Below are positions 12,346 through 23,745 of a DNA stretch of 64,000 nucleotides, piece after piece. Position numbers and translations under genes: made by a program. Each line of letters starts with the position of its first letter. The first letter of the stretch is position 1. The DNA comes from Tilletia caries (lineage: Eukaryota; Basidiomycota; Exobasidiomycetes; Tilletiales; Tilletiaceae): assembly GCA_032718865.1 (NCBI GenBank), contig JALUTQ010000024.1, positions 667,501 to 731,500 on the forward strand, written 5' to 3'. The notes under the pieces were generated by a model. The model searched no databases, was not told where the DNA came from, and saw only the letters and a list, made by a program, of their open reading frames with translations.

Positions 12346-14613
12346 TCACTGATCCTCCTCAGCCTTCACAGGCTCAGCATTTTCCGCCTTAGGTGCACCC
12401 TCCTCTGCCGCAGACGCATCCGCCAGCCCAGCAGCAGCAGCCTGTCCCGCCGCCGCACCCACCCCATCATTCATCTGCCCCGTCGTCGCATCTGCATTCT
12501 CCCCGCCATCCTCATCCGCAGGCCACTCCTCCTCCCTCAAGAACGCACAAATCACAACCCTCCCGCCGAACTGCCGGCCCGCAATCTGCTGCAGTGCCAC
12601 CGCACACTCGTCCACCGCCGCAAACTTGACGTACACCCGCCCCACACCTTCGCGCTCCACTTTACTATCCTCATTGTCCCCCGTCTTGGCGGTCTGGGTC
12701 ACTCGCCACGTGTTGCCCGCCGCGCCTTTACTCTCCGCCATGGGTCGCGGGATACGCACGTCGAGCACCGTTCCGAACTTTGCGCACTCGTCTCGTACAT
12801 CCTCCACAATCTCGGTGTACTCCTCGTCGTCGATGAGTTCTTGCGGGGTGACCATGTTGAGCATCTGCATGCAGGGAGTAGGCTCGCCTGCCTGGCCTCC
12901 ATCGGCAGTGAACGAAGGTGGGATGATGCCGCCTGGACCGAGCGGGCCGATGTTGGACCCCGTCGGCCCGGTGCGATTGGCACCGACGCTAGCTCGCTGA
13001 ACGACCAGTCGTCGTCCGCCGAGCTCGATGTCGTTAAGCCCTTGACAGGCAATATCAGTGATGGCCGGGTCGACATATTCGCAGAATGCAAAACCCTTCG
13101 AGGCGCCCGAGCCAGCCTCTTTGACCAGGTTGAAAGCCCGCAGCTCTCCAAACGCCTTCAGAAGTTCGATCACCTGCTCGTCTGCGATGTAGGTCGGCAG
13201 TCCACCGATGAAGATCTTATTGGGCGAGTCGGGTACGTTCGTGCTGATCACACCTGGCACGTGCACCGCCCGAGGAGGCGCAATGTCCGGGCCCTGGTAA
13301 TCCTTCGGTCGACGAATCTTGAGCGACTGGTTCTGGAATACAATTCCATCAAAGCCCATCGCGATCGTAGCCTCCTCAGGAGATCTGAACTCGACAAAAG
13401 CATAACCCTTGTCAGGGTTGATCTGGGCGCCCACACACGGATCGCCCTCCCCGGGTGGGGCATGCCCAATCTCGCGCATCCGGTGGTTGAAAAAGGAGGC
13501 AATGATGGCCTCGTTGGCCTCGTACGTGATGTTGCCAACGTACAGCCTTCGGGCCTGTCGATTCACATTGGGGTTGACGGCGAGACTCGCTTGAGCACCG
13601 ATCTGGCCGCCTGGTAGGCCCATCCCAGATCCGTTGCCTCCGATGTGAATCGGCGGCAGGCCACCATGGCCGCCGCCGTCTTGCCCCATATGGGGAACCG
13701 CTGATAGCGCTTTGGCGGCACCACGACCAAAAATGCCTGCACAAGGATATGAAAGAAAGTAAGTTCAAGTCTTTCCGAAGGTGACATCCAGCACAGGAAT
13801 CTCAGAACAGGGGGGTGTTGTGCTCACCTGATGCCTTCGCCTGCAGTGCCCCAATGCCCTCAAATCCATCTGGTGCAAGGTCCCATTTGCTGTTCCTCCT
13901 CTGACGCTGGCTGAGCGGAATGGTTCCTTCCGGCGTAGGGCTCCGCTTGATCGTGGGCGACGGTTCTCTCGCGTCCGCATTACGCCAATCTGGTCCTCCC
14001 CTGCCTCTCCCTCCGCCACCGCCGCGACTCGCCCCACCTCGATGGTCATCATCGTAGTGATCGTCATATCCGCGTCGTTGCGGCCGCGCGGGGGACTCGT
14101 AGTGGCCGTCGTCGCGTGAGTTGCGGTGGTGGTGACTGCCTCCATACCCGCCCTCGTCGCGTCTACCGCTCCTCCGGCGGTCGTGGTCGCGTTCTCTATC
14201 GTAGCCGTGTTCACGGTCGTACGAGTAGTCCCGCTCTCTGTCATAGTCCCTGAAATAGGGGTGAAAAGCGTCAGCAATACAGACAGTCATTTCCCCATTC
14301 CAGCTCTTTCGGAAGAAATTCACCTCCGCCGGTCGTCGCGCTCGTATTCTCGCCTACCGCTCCTTCGTTGTGAGCGTTCATCATCATTTTCGGGCCTGTT
14401 ATGGCGCGCACTCCTATAGCGGTCTGCAAGGCGAGAACAAGAGCTGCGTCAGAGCACAATAGTACGCCTTGGTTTTGCTGCGGTCTTGTCGCACTCACCT
14501 GCCTCTGGGCCCGCGTGGTCTGCGCCGCGGGTCGCGTCTGCCATATATACGTCTCCGGAAGCTGGGCCCGCTGATGCGCCGTACGCAGCACTTCCGTAGC
14601 GATCGTGGTCCAT
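12346..14613 (-). CDS. Splicing factor U2AF large subunit
   Basis: Four exons, 14499-14613, 14324-14423, 13828-14249 and 12346-13736, joined in phase to give 675 aa. The N-terminal third is Arg/Asp/Ser-rich (RERD and RRSGRR repeats), equivalent to the RS domain. A linker contains SKWDLAPDGFEGIGALQAKASG, the U2AF ligand segment that binds the small subunit. RRM1 begins at about 276 (RRLYVGNITYEANE, KGYAFVEFRS), RRM2 at about 395 (NKIFIGGLPTYI, KGFAFCEY), and a UHM-type third RRM at about 515 (MLNMVTPQELIDDEEY, GRVYVKFA). The C-terminus is a long Ala/Glu-rich tail beyond the UHM, longer than in human U2AF65. It recognises the polypyrimidine tract of introns in the nucleus. Fission yeast calls the orthologue prp2/U2AF59. 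Confidence 0.95.
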
Positions 14614-14671
14614 TGCGCTGATGTGCTCGAGCGTGAAGTTCAGAGGAATGGATGGATGATCGGAAGCTGGC

Positions 14672-14794
14672 TGGGAAGAAGATTCGATGCTGGCTGAGTG
14701 CTGCGCGAGTGGGACTGGGGCGACGGTTGGGGAGTCAAAACACGTGACCTGCTTATTAGCGCGCGCGTCGCGTGTGGGACACGCCTCGGCCGAA
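14672..14794 (+). promoter_or_regulatory. Dispersed ~110-bp CACGTGAC element, copy 1
   Basis: Lies just upstream of the U2AF gene. It matches 32291-32398 over about 110 bp, including GAAGAAGAT(T/C)CGATG, GGCTGAG(T/C)GCTGCGC, TCAAAACACGTGACCTGCTTA and CGCGTCGCGTGTGG with CGCCTCGGCCGAA. It contains the E-box-like CACGTGAC. Function is inferred only from position and conservation. Confidence 0.5.
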
Positions 14795-14877
14795 GTGGCT
14801 CTCTCGGCCGTAAAGCTCACCCGCCAGTCGCCACTCATCAGCGACATCTTATCACCGGGGAAGACGGGGTCATTGGG

Positions 14878-15133
14878 TGTACTGGCAAGGGCCAATAGGT
14901 AGCAAAGCTGTGCAAGTAAGAAGAGTGAAGTATGTCTGAATGGCTGGGGAGAGAAAGAGCTAAGTACAATGATGAGCTCGACAAGGGTGAGGATGAGAGC
15001 GAGGGAAAAGTGTCGTGGGAAAGTGGAGGCAGGTTGTTGCTATGCGGGATACATGAGAGTCAAAGGAGAGAGAGATAAGGAAAGGAGAGATAAGATACTG
15101 GCCACGTGGTTGTGGCCACGTGTTGCCAGCACA
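14878..15133. repeat. LTR-like repeat 1 (256 bp)
   Basis: Starts TGTACTGGCAAGGGCC and ends GTTGCCAGCACA. Near its right end are two CACGTG sites in a GGCCACGTGGTTGTGGCCACGTG block that can fold back with the terminal CTGGC/GCCAG. Confidence 0.8.
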
Positions 15134-17269
15134 TCCCGGCACCAAAAAGACGACTGTCCACAGTCGTGATGGGCAAGGTAGCAAGGAACTGCAGCGGATA
15201 TGGCTCGACGGACGTGCAGGGGCAAGAACCGGTTGAAGAGATGTGAATGCAGCTGCGCGTATTGTGAAATGTAGGAATGGAATGGAAAAGGGCGATAGCG
15301 AAGTCGGTACCGAAGTGGCTGAGATACAAGGAGTGGCGCGGCAATCAAGCATAATGAGACCTTTTGGACTGCTGGAGAGTCGTAGAAGAGCGGGCCGTGA
15401 ACCGCTGGTGGTCGGGGATGGAGGGATCGCTCGACCTCAACACCGCGTACTGAATTACTGGTGGATGAGTTGCCCGTCACGCCGAGCTCGCAAGCAGCAA
15501 GGGAGGAGGATCGGTATCCGAAGCCGTTGTCCCGTGCGCGAAGCGGACAGAAGAAGGTGGTACCGACTCGCCGAGTTTGGAGGGATGGTCGACGGCTTCA
15601 GCCTCAGCGCGCACGCTGCCATAGAACCGAGTTGCTGAAAGAAGAAAGGAGAGTCGAAATCGAGACGGGGACTCAGGGGAAGTGGAGATGCCTCGACTCT
15701 GATGGACCGAATGAAAGGCCGAAGTAGAAAGAGGAAGAACGTAGGGTGTGACCGGATGGAGAGCCTCGATGTGCACGCGGCCAGGAGAGCGAGGGGGGCA
15801 GCCGCTCCGAAGACAAGGAAGAGGTAGGTCGTAGTTGGAGAGGACTATCCGTAGCCGTGCCTTGTACTTGTAGACCGCTCCACTTAACGCGGAGGGAGTC
15901 TCTCAACCTACAACGCACCTACTGGAGAGCCGGAGGGCGGAGAGCAGAGAAGGGAAGCCGATCGACGTGCTCGAGTTGGTTGGTGAATGGTGAGACCGAA
16001 AAGGACCGAAGTCAATGGAGAGACTGTGGGTGGGTGGCGAGACCGAGAGCTGTTGGACAGGCGGCGCGCTGCGGTGAATGGTGCTGCTGGTGCCGCCGAG
16101 CGGTGTTGATGGCTTGCTGCTGCCTGTTCTCGTCGGAGTGGGTCATGGCGAGGAGGGTGCCGGGTTCGTTCCGTTGTACGTGCATGTCCTCTTCTGCGGA
16201 CTCGTTCCTCCTGCTGTCTACCGCGTAGTGGAGTGGCAGAGGAATGGTCGCGACGGAACGTTCAACGCGCATGCTGCTCGAGAACTGGGCTTGCCAGCTG
16301 CCGCAAAGAAGAAGGAAGTGGAAAAGCCGATCGAAGAGGCTTTGGATGCGGTATAGAGATGGTGGAACCAAGACGGTGGTCGTCGGCGGAGGGCATGCTC
16401 AACCTCAACACCTGCACGCGTCTGGATCCAAGGTTCCTACAACGTACTTGCTGGCTGGCTGGAGATCGGATGAGTCGTGGTCGAACGATGGTTCTTGGCG
16501 GAGGGAATGCTCAACCTCGACACCTGCACACGCCTGCACTGAGGCTCCTCCGAGTGTTGAAGGTGAGAAGAGGATGGAAGCCTACGGTAGGCTGGTTGTT
16601 GGTACTGAAGACCACTGGGACCTGGGTGTGGGTATCGAAGACCGCTGGCTGTGGGTACGACGACCGATGACTGTGGGACGAAGACCGCTGGCTGTGGGTA
16701 CGACGACCGATTGCTGTGGGTACGACGACCGATGACTGTGGGACGAAGACCGCGAGCTGTGGGTACGATGAGTCGATGACCGATGGGTGGGTACTGAAGA
16801 CCGAGTGGTACTGAAGAGTGGAGCTGATCTTGAGCCGGATGTGACGAGCCGGTCCAAGGAAAGCGGAGGATACCTCGACGCAGAGCCTGAAGATAGAGAG
16901 AGGAAGGCGAGCGACGGGAGAAGGTCGATAAGACCGAGTTGGTGGGTGAGACCGAGTTGGTGGGTACAAGGACCGAAGTGGGTGCGTCGACCACGGTGGG
17001 TTCAGAGACCAATGTGTGGGTGCGACGACCGAAAGGTGGATTCAGAAACCAAATGTGTGGGTTCAGAGACCGGAGGGTGGGTTCAACAATCGAGTGGGTA
17101 ATGGCGACCGTGTGAGATTGCTGACCGAAGAGTATGCTTGGGGCAAGGGGTGGGATCTGCAGAGTCCGAAGCTGGTGGGCTCGAAGGCCGAGTGGTATGC
17201 GCAGAGGCAAGGGGTGGGAACTGCGGAGTCCGTCCGTCGGTGGTCAGCAGAGATTCCCTCTCATCACCA

Positions 17270-17525
17270 TGTACTGGCAAGGGCCAATAGGTAGCAAAGC
17301 TGTGCAAGTAAGAAGAGTGAAGTATGTCTGAATGGCTGGGGAGAGAAAGAGCTAAGTACAATGATGAGCTCGACAAGGGTGAGGATGAGAGCGAGGGAAA
17401 AGTGTCGTGGGAAAGTGGAGGCAGGTTGTTGCTATGCGGGATACATGAGAGTCAAAGGAGAGAGAGATAAGGAAAGGAGAGATAAGATACTGGCCACGTG
17501 GTTGTGGCCACGTGTTGCCAGCACA
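17270..17525. repeat. LTR-like repeat 2 (256 bp)
   Basis: Same length and termini as repeat 1; shared by the two internal units as the junction of the tandem array. Confidence 0.8.
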
Positions 17526-19647
17526 TCCCGGCACCAAAAAGACGACTGTCCACAGTCGTGATGGGCAAGGTAGCAAGGAACTGCAGCGGATATGGCTCGA
17601 CGGACGTGCAGGGGCAAGAACCGGTTGAAGAGATGTGAATGCAGCTGCGCGTATTGTGAAATGTAGGAATGGAATGGAAAAGGGCGATAGCGAAGTCGGT
17701 ACCGAAGTGGCTGAGATACAAGGAGTGGCGCGGCAATCAAGCATAATGAGACCTTTTGGACTGCTGGAGAGTCGTAGAAGAGCGGGCCGTGAACCGCTGG
17801 TGGTCGGGGATGGAGGGATCGCTCGACCTCAACACCGCGTACTGAATTACTGGTGGATGAGTTGCCCGTCACGCCGAGCTCGCAAGCAGCAAGGGAGGAG
17901 GATCGGTATCCGAAGCCGTTGTCCCGTGCGCGAAGCGGACAGAAGAAGGTGGTACCGACTCGCCGAGTTTGGAGGGATGGTCGACGGCTTCAGCCTCAGC
18001 GCGCACGCTGCCATAGAACCGAGTTGCTGAAAGAAGAAAGGAGAGTCGAAATCGAGACGGGGACTCAGGGGAAGTGGAGATGCCTCGACTCTGATGGACC
18101 GAATGAAAGGCCGAAGTAGAAAGAGGAAGAACGTAGGGTGTGACCGGATGGAGAGCCTCGATGTGCACGCGGCCAGGAGAGCGAGGGGGGCAGCCGCTCC
18201 GAAGACAAGGAAGAGGTAGGTCGTAGTTGGAGAGGACTATCCGTAGCCGTGCCTTGTACTTGTAGACCGCTCCACTTAACGCGGAGGGAGTCTCTCAACC
18301 TACAACGCACCTACTGGAGAGCCGGAGGGCGGAGAGCAGAGAAGGGACGCCGATCGACGGGTGAATGGTGAGACCGAAAAGGACCGAAGTCAATGGAGAG
18401 ACTGTGGGTGGGTGGCGAGACCGAGAGCTGTTGGACAGGCGGCGCGCTGCGGTGAATGGTGCTGCTGGTGCCGCCGAGCGGTGTTGATGGCTTGCTGCTG
18501 CCTGTTCTCGTCGGAGTGGGTCATGGCGAGGAGGGTGCCGGGTTCGTTCCGTTGTACGTGCATGTCCTCTTCTGCGGACTCGTTCCTCCTGCTGTCTACC
18601 GCGTAGTGGAGTGGCAGAGGAATGGTCGCGACGGAACGTTCAACGCGCATGCTGCTCGAGAACTGGGCTTGCCAGCTGCCGCAAAGAAGAAGGAAGTGGA
18701 AAAGCCGATCGAAGAGGCTTTGGATGCGGTATAGAGATGGTGGAACCAAGACGGTGGTCGTCGGCGGAGGGCATGCTCAACCTCAACACCTGCACGCGTC
18801 TGGATCCAAGGTTCCTACAACGTACTTGCTGGCTGGCTGGAGATCGGATGAGTCGTGGTCGAACGATGGTTCTTGGCGGAGGGAATGCTCAACCTCGACA
18901 CCTGCACACGCCTGCACTGAGGCTCCTCCGAGTGTTGAAGGTGAGAAGAGGATGGAAGCCTACGGTAGGCTGGTTGTTGGTACTGAAGACCACTGGGACC
19001 TGGGTGTGGGTATCGAAGACCGCTGGCGGTGGGTACGACGACCGATGACTGTGGGACGAAGACCGCTGGCTGTGGGTACGACGACCGATTGCTGTGGGTA
19101 CGACGACCGATGACTGTGGGACGAAGACCGCGAGCTGTGGGTACGATGAGTCGATGACCGATGGGTGGGTACTGAAGACCGAGTGGTACTGAAGAGTGGA
19201 GCTGATCTTGAGCCGGATGTGACGAGCCGGTCCAAGGAAAGCGGAGGATACCTCGACGCAGAGCCTGAAGATAGAGAGAGGAAGGCGAGCGACGGGAGAA
19301 GGTCGATAAGACCGAGTTGGTGGGTGAGACCGAGTTGGTGGGTACAAGGACCGAAGTGGGTGCGTCGACCACGGTGGGTTCAGAGACCAATGTGTGGGTG
19401 CGACGACCGAAAGGTGGGTTCAGAAACCAAATGTGTGGGTTCAGAGACCGGAGGGTGGGTTCAACAATCGAGTGGGTAATGGCGACCGTGTGAGATTGCT
19501 GACCGAAGAGTATGCTTGGGGCAAGGGGTGGGATCTGCAGAGTCCGAAGCTGGTGGGCTCGAAGGCCGAGTGGTATGCGCAGAGGCAAGGGGTGGGAACT
19601 GCGGAGTCCGTCCGTCGGTGGTCAGCAGAGATTCCCTCTCATCACCA

Positions 19648-19903
19648 TGTACTGGCAAGGGCCAATAGGTAGCAAAGCTGTGCAAGTAAGAAGAGTGAAG
19701 TATGTCTGAATGGCTGGGGAGAGAAAGAGCTAAGTACAATGATGAGCTCGACAAGGGTGAGGATGAGAGCGAGGGAAAAGTGTCGTGGGAAAGTGGAGGC
19801 AGGTTGTTGCTATGCGGGATACATGAGAGTCAAAGGAGAGAGAGATAAGGAAAGGAGAGATAAGATACTGGCCACGTGGTTGTGGCCACGTGTTGCCAGC
19901 ACA
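19648..19903. repeat. LTR-like repeat 3 (256 bp)
   Basis: Same length and termini as repeats 1 and 2. Identity ends exactly at ...GCCAGCACA, after which unrelated TGGGGAGGCG sequence begins, which defines the right edge of the element. Confidence 0.8.
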
Positions 19904-20819
19904 TGGGGAGGCGAAAAATGGGTCCCAATGATACCATTTATCGACCCATTTGAATTTTTTAGCCAAATGCGAGCATTTCTCAGAGCATTTCAAAGCCGTC
20001 CATTTGCATGCCGCTGGTTACCGGCTGTCTACCGTCCCTGGTTGGCAACAGCCGTTTCTCCCCGCGAATGGTTAAGTGAAGCCCACGTGGAATTTTTTTA
20101 TGTTAAGTCCGAACCGTCCCTGCAGCAAAATGGAGCAAGGTGATCGTGAAAAAAAAGACGCAACAACGTCGTTTAACGCGATTTCTACGTAGGAGTGACG
20201 AGAATGGATGGCACGCTGAGGATGTAGTCACCCGTGTGCAGGCTTGTAGGGACAGGCGCTGCAGCCTGAGGACACCAGGACGGACGGGTGTCCGCACAGA
20301 CGGACAAACGGGTGACGCCGCCAGGAACGGTGAGGCGGTGAGGATGGCACGCACATAATTCCTCGAATCTCGGCGATTCGGCGATCGACATTTAGGCCAA
20401 TCCCTGGTACACGTGACCCCACTTAGCATCTAACTTAGCAACCAAGTCGCAAAAAGGGGGAACAAAAGAAAAAGGAATGTCCTAACACGGACTCTAACCG
20501 CAGACCTGCAGAATCGGAATTCATATCGCTAACCGCCATGCTATGAGGGAAAGTTGATGCAGATCCCCTGATTTGCACTCAAATATAAACGACCCCAACG
20601 CGAGCGAGCTAAAGATAATATCAAATCGCGCTAACGCGCGCCCCGATCGCGCTTAATCGCCGAACCTCCGGTTCGGGGCGGCTTGTCGCCGCCTTGTCGA
20701 TTCGAGGAAATAAGGCCTTCCGTGAGGATGGAGCGGCACTGACCCGATGCACACACAGGGCGGTCATTTGCGCGACCATTTTTTGAGCTTGACAAATGCT
20801 CGCATTTGTGGAAGCATTC
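19904..20819. other. Gene-poor, repeat-like DNA
   Basis: No supportable gene. AT-richer than its surroundings, with several CATTTG/CAAATG words (19930-20010 and 20785-20815) and a fold-back CAAATGC..GCATTTG at 20794-20809. Short ORFs here have no protein-like composition. Confidence 0.5.
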
Positions 20820-21045
20820 ATCGCGGATTTGGGCACCTCTCGCACAGCCTGTGCGAGGCTTGGTGCGAGCAAAGATCGCGCAGACCTCGCGCCTAGACCC
20901 CTGTGCAATATGGCTCGCACAGGCCCTCGCGCAGACTTCCCTGTGCGAGCCAGCATCGCACTCTCGCTCGCGCCCCTCGCTCAGCGCGATCTTTTCTCGC
21001 ACTGGAGTTCTTTGTCAGATCGCACTGACCTGTGCGAGCTCCTAC
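20820..21045. repeat. Cluster of CTCGCACAG / CTGTGCGAG octamers, left block
   Basis: About 14 copies of CTCGCACAG, its reverse complement or one-base variants (CTCGCGCAG, ATCGCACTG, CTCGCGCC) within about 210 bp, in both orientations. A matching block lies at 22090-22535. Confidence 0.6.
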
Positions 21046-22089
21046 GCCAGTCACCGAAGCGGCCGGCGACAAAACACCGAAGGCAGACTGTGACTTCTAG
21101 TTTCTCTAATTGATGTGACTTTGTTTGTTGGTCTCGGAGTTTCATGTTTATCCGGTGCGCACTTAAAAAATTCACAACTTTTTTCTGGCTCGATTGACCA
21201 GCCTGTCTGAACACACCAAACCTCGTTTTTACCTATTGCTACACGTATGTAAGGGCGACAGTGATGATGTGTGTGATCCACGCGAGTGTGTATACTGCAT
21301 GCGGATGGTGATGGTGAGGGTGAGGGAGGTGAGAGGGTGAGCAGACTGAGTGTCGGAGGACGCGAGGTGCGTGCGGCGTTGGTTGTTGGAGGTCAGTGCT
21401 ACAGTCACGTGATCTCCGGACTGGGTCTGGGTTTGGCCTCGCGCAGGTCGATGCGAGGTTTGCGCTACACCGCCAAATGAAGTCGGGGACTCCCGAGATG
21501 CTAGAGCCGCAAGGCACTACAAAGACTACAGAAAAACGCCCCGGAGCCCTAGGGAAACGAGGCCTAGGAGTCACACTGGAGTCTCAAGGTCATGAGTGGC
21601 TAGGAGTAAATTTCATATCTTCATAACTGTGCATAGTAAAAGAGTGCTGTTGCGCGCCGTCGTCAAATCTTCATCCACTGCACCAGCTCAGCGCGACAGA
21701 ATGCCATTTATCGTCGACAACAAAAAAAATATGTTTTGGTATATATTGTAACAAATAGAGTGATTTCTGTATCAAACGCTGATAGTATAGGTGGTAGTAT
21801 GTATGTGTGGAAGTGGGTGTGGTGGCCAGTCGTGTGATCCATTCCCGCATGCGGAATTTTTATTTTTTGAAATTCAATTTTTAGCTCCTCTGGGATCGGG
21901 GCTTATGTAAGCAACCTTCCTGAGTCCCTCTGGATCCACCACTCGGGAGGGCCTCAGAGGGGAATCCTCCTAGTGGCTCCCATTTATGCTCTAAGCCCTC
22001 AGGAAAACTCATGAGCCCACCTCCTACAGGGGTCTCGTAGCACTCTGAGAAGTTTCGGCTAGCGTTACTCTAACGCTAGAATTTGCCCG
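21046..22089. other. Non-coding stretch between the octamer clusters
   Basis: No supportable gene. It contains AT-rich patches (21720-21770, 21855-21885) and a CCTCTGG...CCAGAGG-type region around 21890-21965 rich in short inverted repeats. Confidence 0.45.
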
Positions 22090-22535
22090 CAGTGTACTCT
22101 CTATCGCACAGGGTAAGTGCGAGGTTTGCGCGACACTATGTCGCACAACGATCGCACAGGGTCGCGCGAGGATATAGGGTGTCCGCGATGATTCGAAAAA
22201 AAAGCATTGGAAAGCAGGACGGAAAAGCATTTGCCTGGGGGCCCCAAATGACCCCATTTGTTACTAATAAGAAATGGTCGACAAATGAATGCGTTATCCG
22301 CGGTGTATGAAACGCCCACCCCTGCGCGAGCCCTGTGCGAGACCCTATCTATCAGAGTCTGCGCGAGGCCTGCGCATTGCACAAACTCCCGTATCTCGCG
22401 CAGGGGCGGGCGAGGGCTGGCTGCTTCGATCATAGCCTCGCCCTGGCCTGCGCGAGCCGCTTTCTCCCAGCTCCTCCCAGCCAGTTACCAGAATCTCGCA
22501 CAGGGCTCGCGCTGACAGCGATCAGACCTCGCACA
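22090..22535. repeat. Cluster of CTCGCACAG / CTGTGCGAG octamers, right block
   Basis: About 15 copies of the same octamer family as the left block, in two sub-blocks (22095-22170 and 22320-22535), again in both orientations. Confidence 0.6.
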
Positions 22536-23740
22536 GACACACAGTGAACCACATAGAAAAGAAAGCAGAGCGAAATGCATTGGGATGAAGTTGGAGTGTT
22601 GGACCATGAGCGCATGAGCAGGCGATGCAAGTATGCTGCATGCTGACGACCTGTGAGAGATGGTAGACGACGCAATGGAAGCAGCATTCACTGTGAGCTC
22701 GTGCGTTGTCGTTCCAGAACCAAGGGATTAGGGACCAAGGGTATCCGAAAGAGGAGAAGACGTGGCGGATCGAGCTGACTATGTCCCGTGGTCCGTGGAT
22801 GCTGATGTTCTGAAAGAAATGAAGTGCTTGAAAACCACAGGGAAGCAGTCGTGTGTCTGGAGGGGTGGGTTTCCGAAGAATTGATGTTCTACTAGTATCA
22901 AGTGGAGAACCTGAGAATGATGAGCATTTAGAGAACCTGAGAATGATTAGCATTTAGCGAACGGCTGGACATCGCTGGTACTCGTAACTCGTTGCTGATT
23001 ATCCTGACTCCTGTCGAGCGGGGGAAAAGCAAAGACGATGCCTGGTAGGAAAGGAGATGCTCAACTGTATGAAAACCAAGGAGAATGAGAAGATGGCTGT
23101 TCATTGTCAATGGCTGATGGAAGGGAATGGTCAGCCAGCAGCTACTGTGAGGTTCAAGAGCAGAAATGGGGACGCAGTCAGTAGTCACTAGCAACGAAGA
23201 TGCTGTCGATGTCAAAGGCGAAAAGGAGCGCGCTGTTGAGCTCATAGAATCAGTTAGTACCAGAAGCGACAGTCCAGCTGGTCAAGTCGCGTCAGTAGAA
23301 AAGGGAAAAAAAGTGAAGACTCCAAGCAAGCCGCGTCAATGTCAGCAAGCAGCGGCAGGACAAACAAGTGCAGAGGAGGGAATGGAGGGAGGGGGAGGAG
23401 GGCTTACGGTGAATGGATAATTGATTCTCTGAATCGAAAGTCATGCAAGCATAAGAGTTAAGAAGTCAAGAAGTTTGCGAGAAAGGTGAGCGACGTGCTT
23501 GTAAGCACAGAGGACCCCTTCGAGCTCACCATCTCCGCTGCTTGTAGGCTAAAAACGCGGTCTGCGATGGCCGAGGAGTGAATTTTTTTGATCGCAGTGG
23601 AACTGGAAGATGAAGGTGCTGGGCAAGAGGAATCAGCTATATAGTCAGTCCGAAAGGAGCTCTCTGTGCTACCCGGCTACCCCTTTTCCGTTCCTCTCCA
23701 GCAGTCGATCTCATCTGCTCCCCGCTTCAAAGAAAGGTCG
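22536..23740. other. Upstream region of the next gene; nothing identified
   Basis: No recognisable gene. An 84-codon plus-strand ORF at 23166-23420 is Lys/Glu/Ser-rich but has no support. AGCTATATAGTC at about 23635 and a CT-rich leader just before 23746 look like the core promoter of the following gene. Confidence 0.4.
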
Positions 23741-23745
23741 CAGCC

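Larger units (their letters stand above)
14878..19903. mobile_element. Non-coding LTR-like retroelement array (LTR-int-LTR-int-LTR)
   Basis: Three identical-length 256-bp direct repeats enclose two nearly identical internal regions, 15134-17269 (2136 bp) and 17526-19647 (2122 bp). The second has lost 14 bp near 18360 and differs by a few substitutions. Repeats start TGTACTGGCAA and end TTGCCAGCACA, so they have TG...CA termini and an imperfect 11-bp terminal inverted repeat. The whole array is flanked by TGGG at 14874-14877 and 19904-19907, a possible 4-bp target duplication. Read on the minus strand, the internal region starts TGGTGATGAGAGGG directly after the repeat, where a primer-binding site (TGG...) would sit. 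No gag, pol or other credible ORF and no clear polypurine tract are present. It is therefore best called a non-autonomous LTR-like element in tandem, possibly from recombination between LTRs. Confidence 0.7.

Noticed and set aside
14878..19903. Repeat-rich ORFs such as the 257-codon minus-strand ORF repeated twice
   Set aside because: They come from short internal repeats with no protein-like domain, and no gag, pol or envelope motif is present in any frame.
14878..19903. CRISPR-like direct repeats
   Set aside because: Eukaryotic context; repeat units are 256 bp with 2-kb identical spacers, not short repeats with unique spacers.
20460..20560. tRNA- or SINE-like segment on the minus strand (B-box-like GGTTAGAGTCC)
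   Set aside because: No anticodon stem or acceptor pairing could be drawn and the B box departs from consensus.
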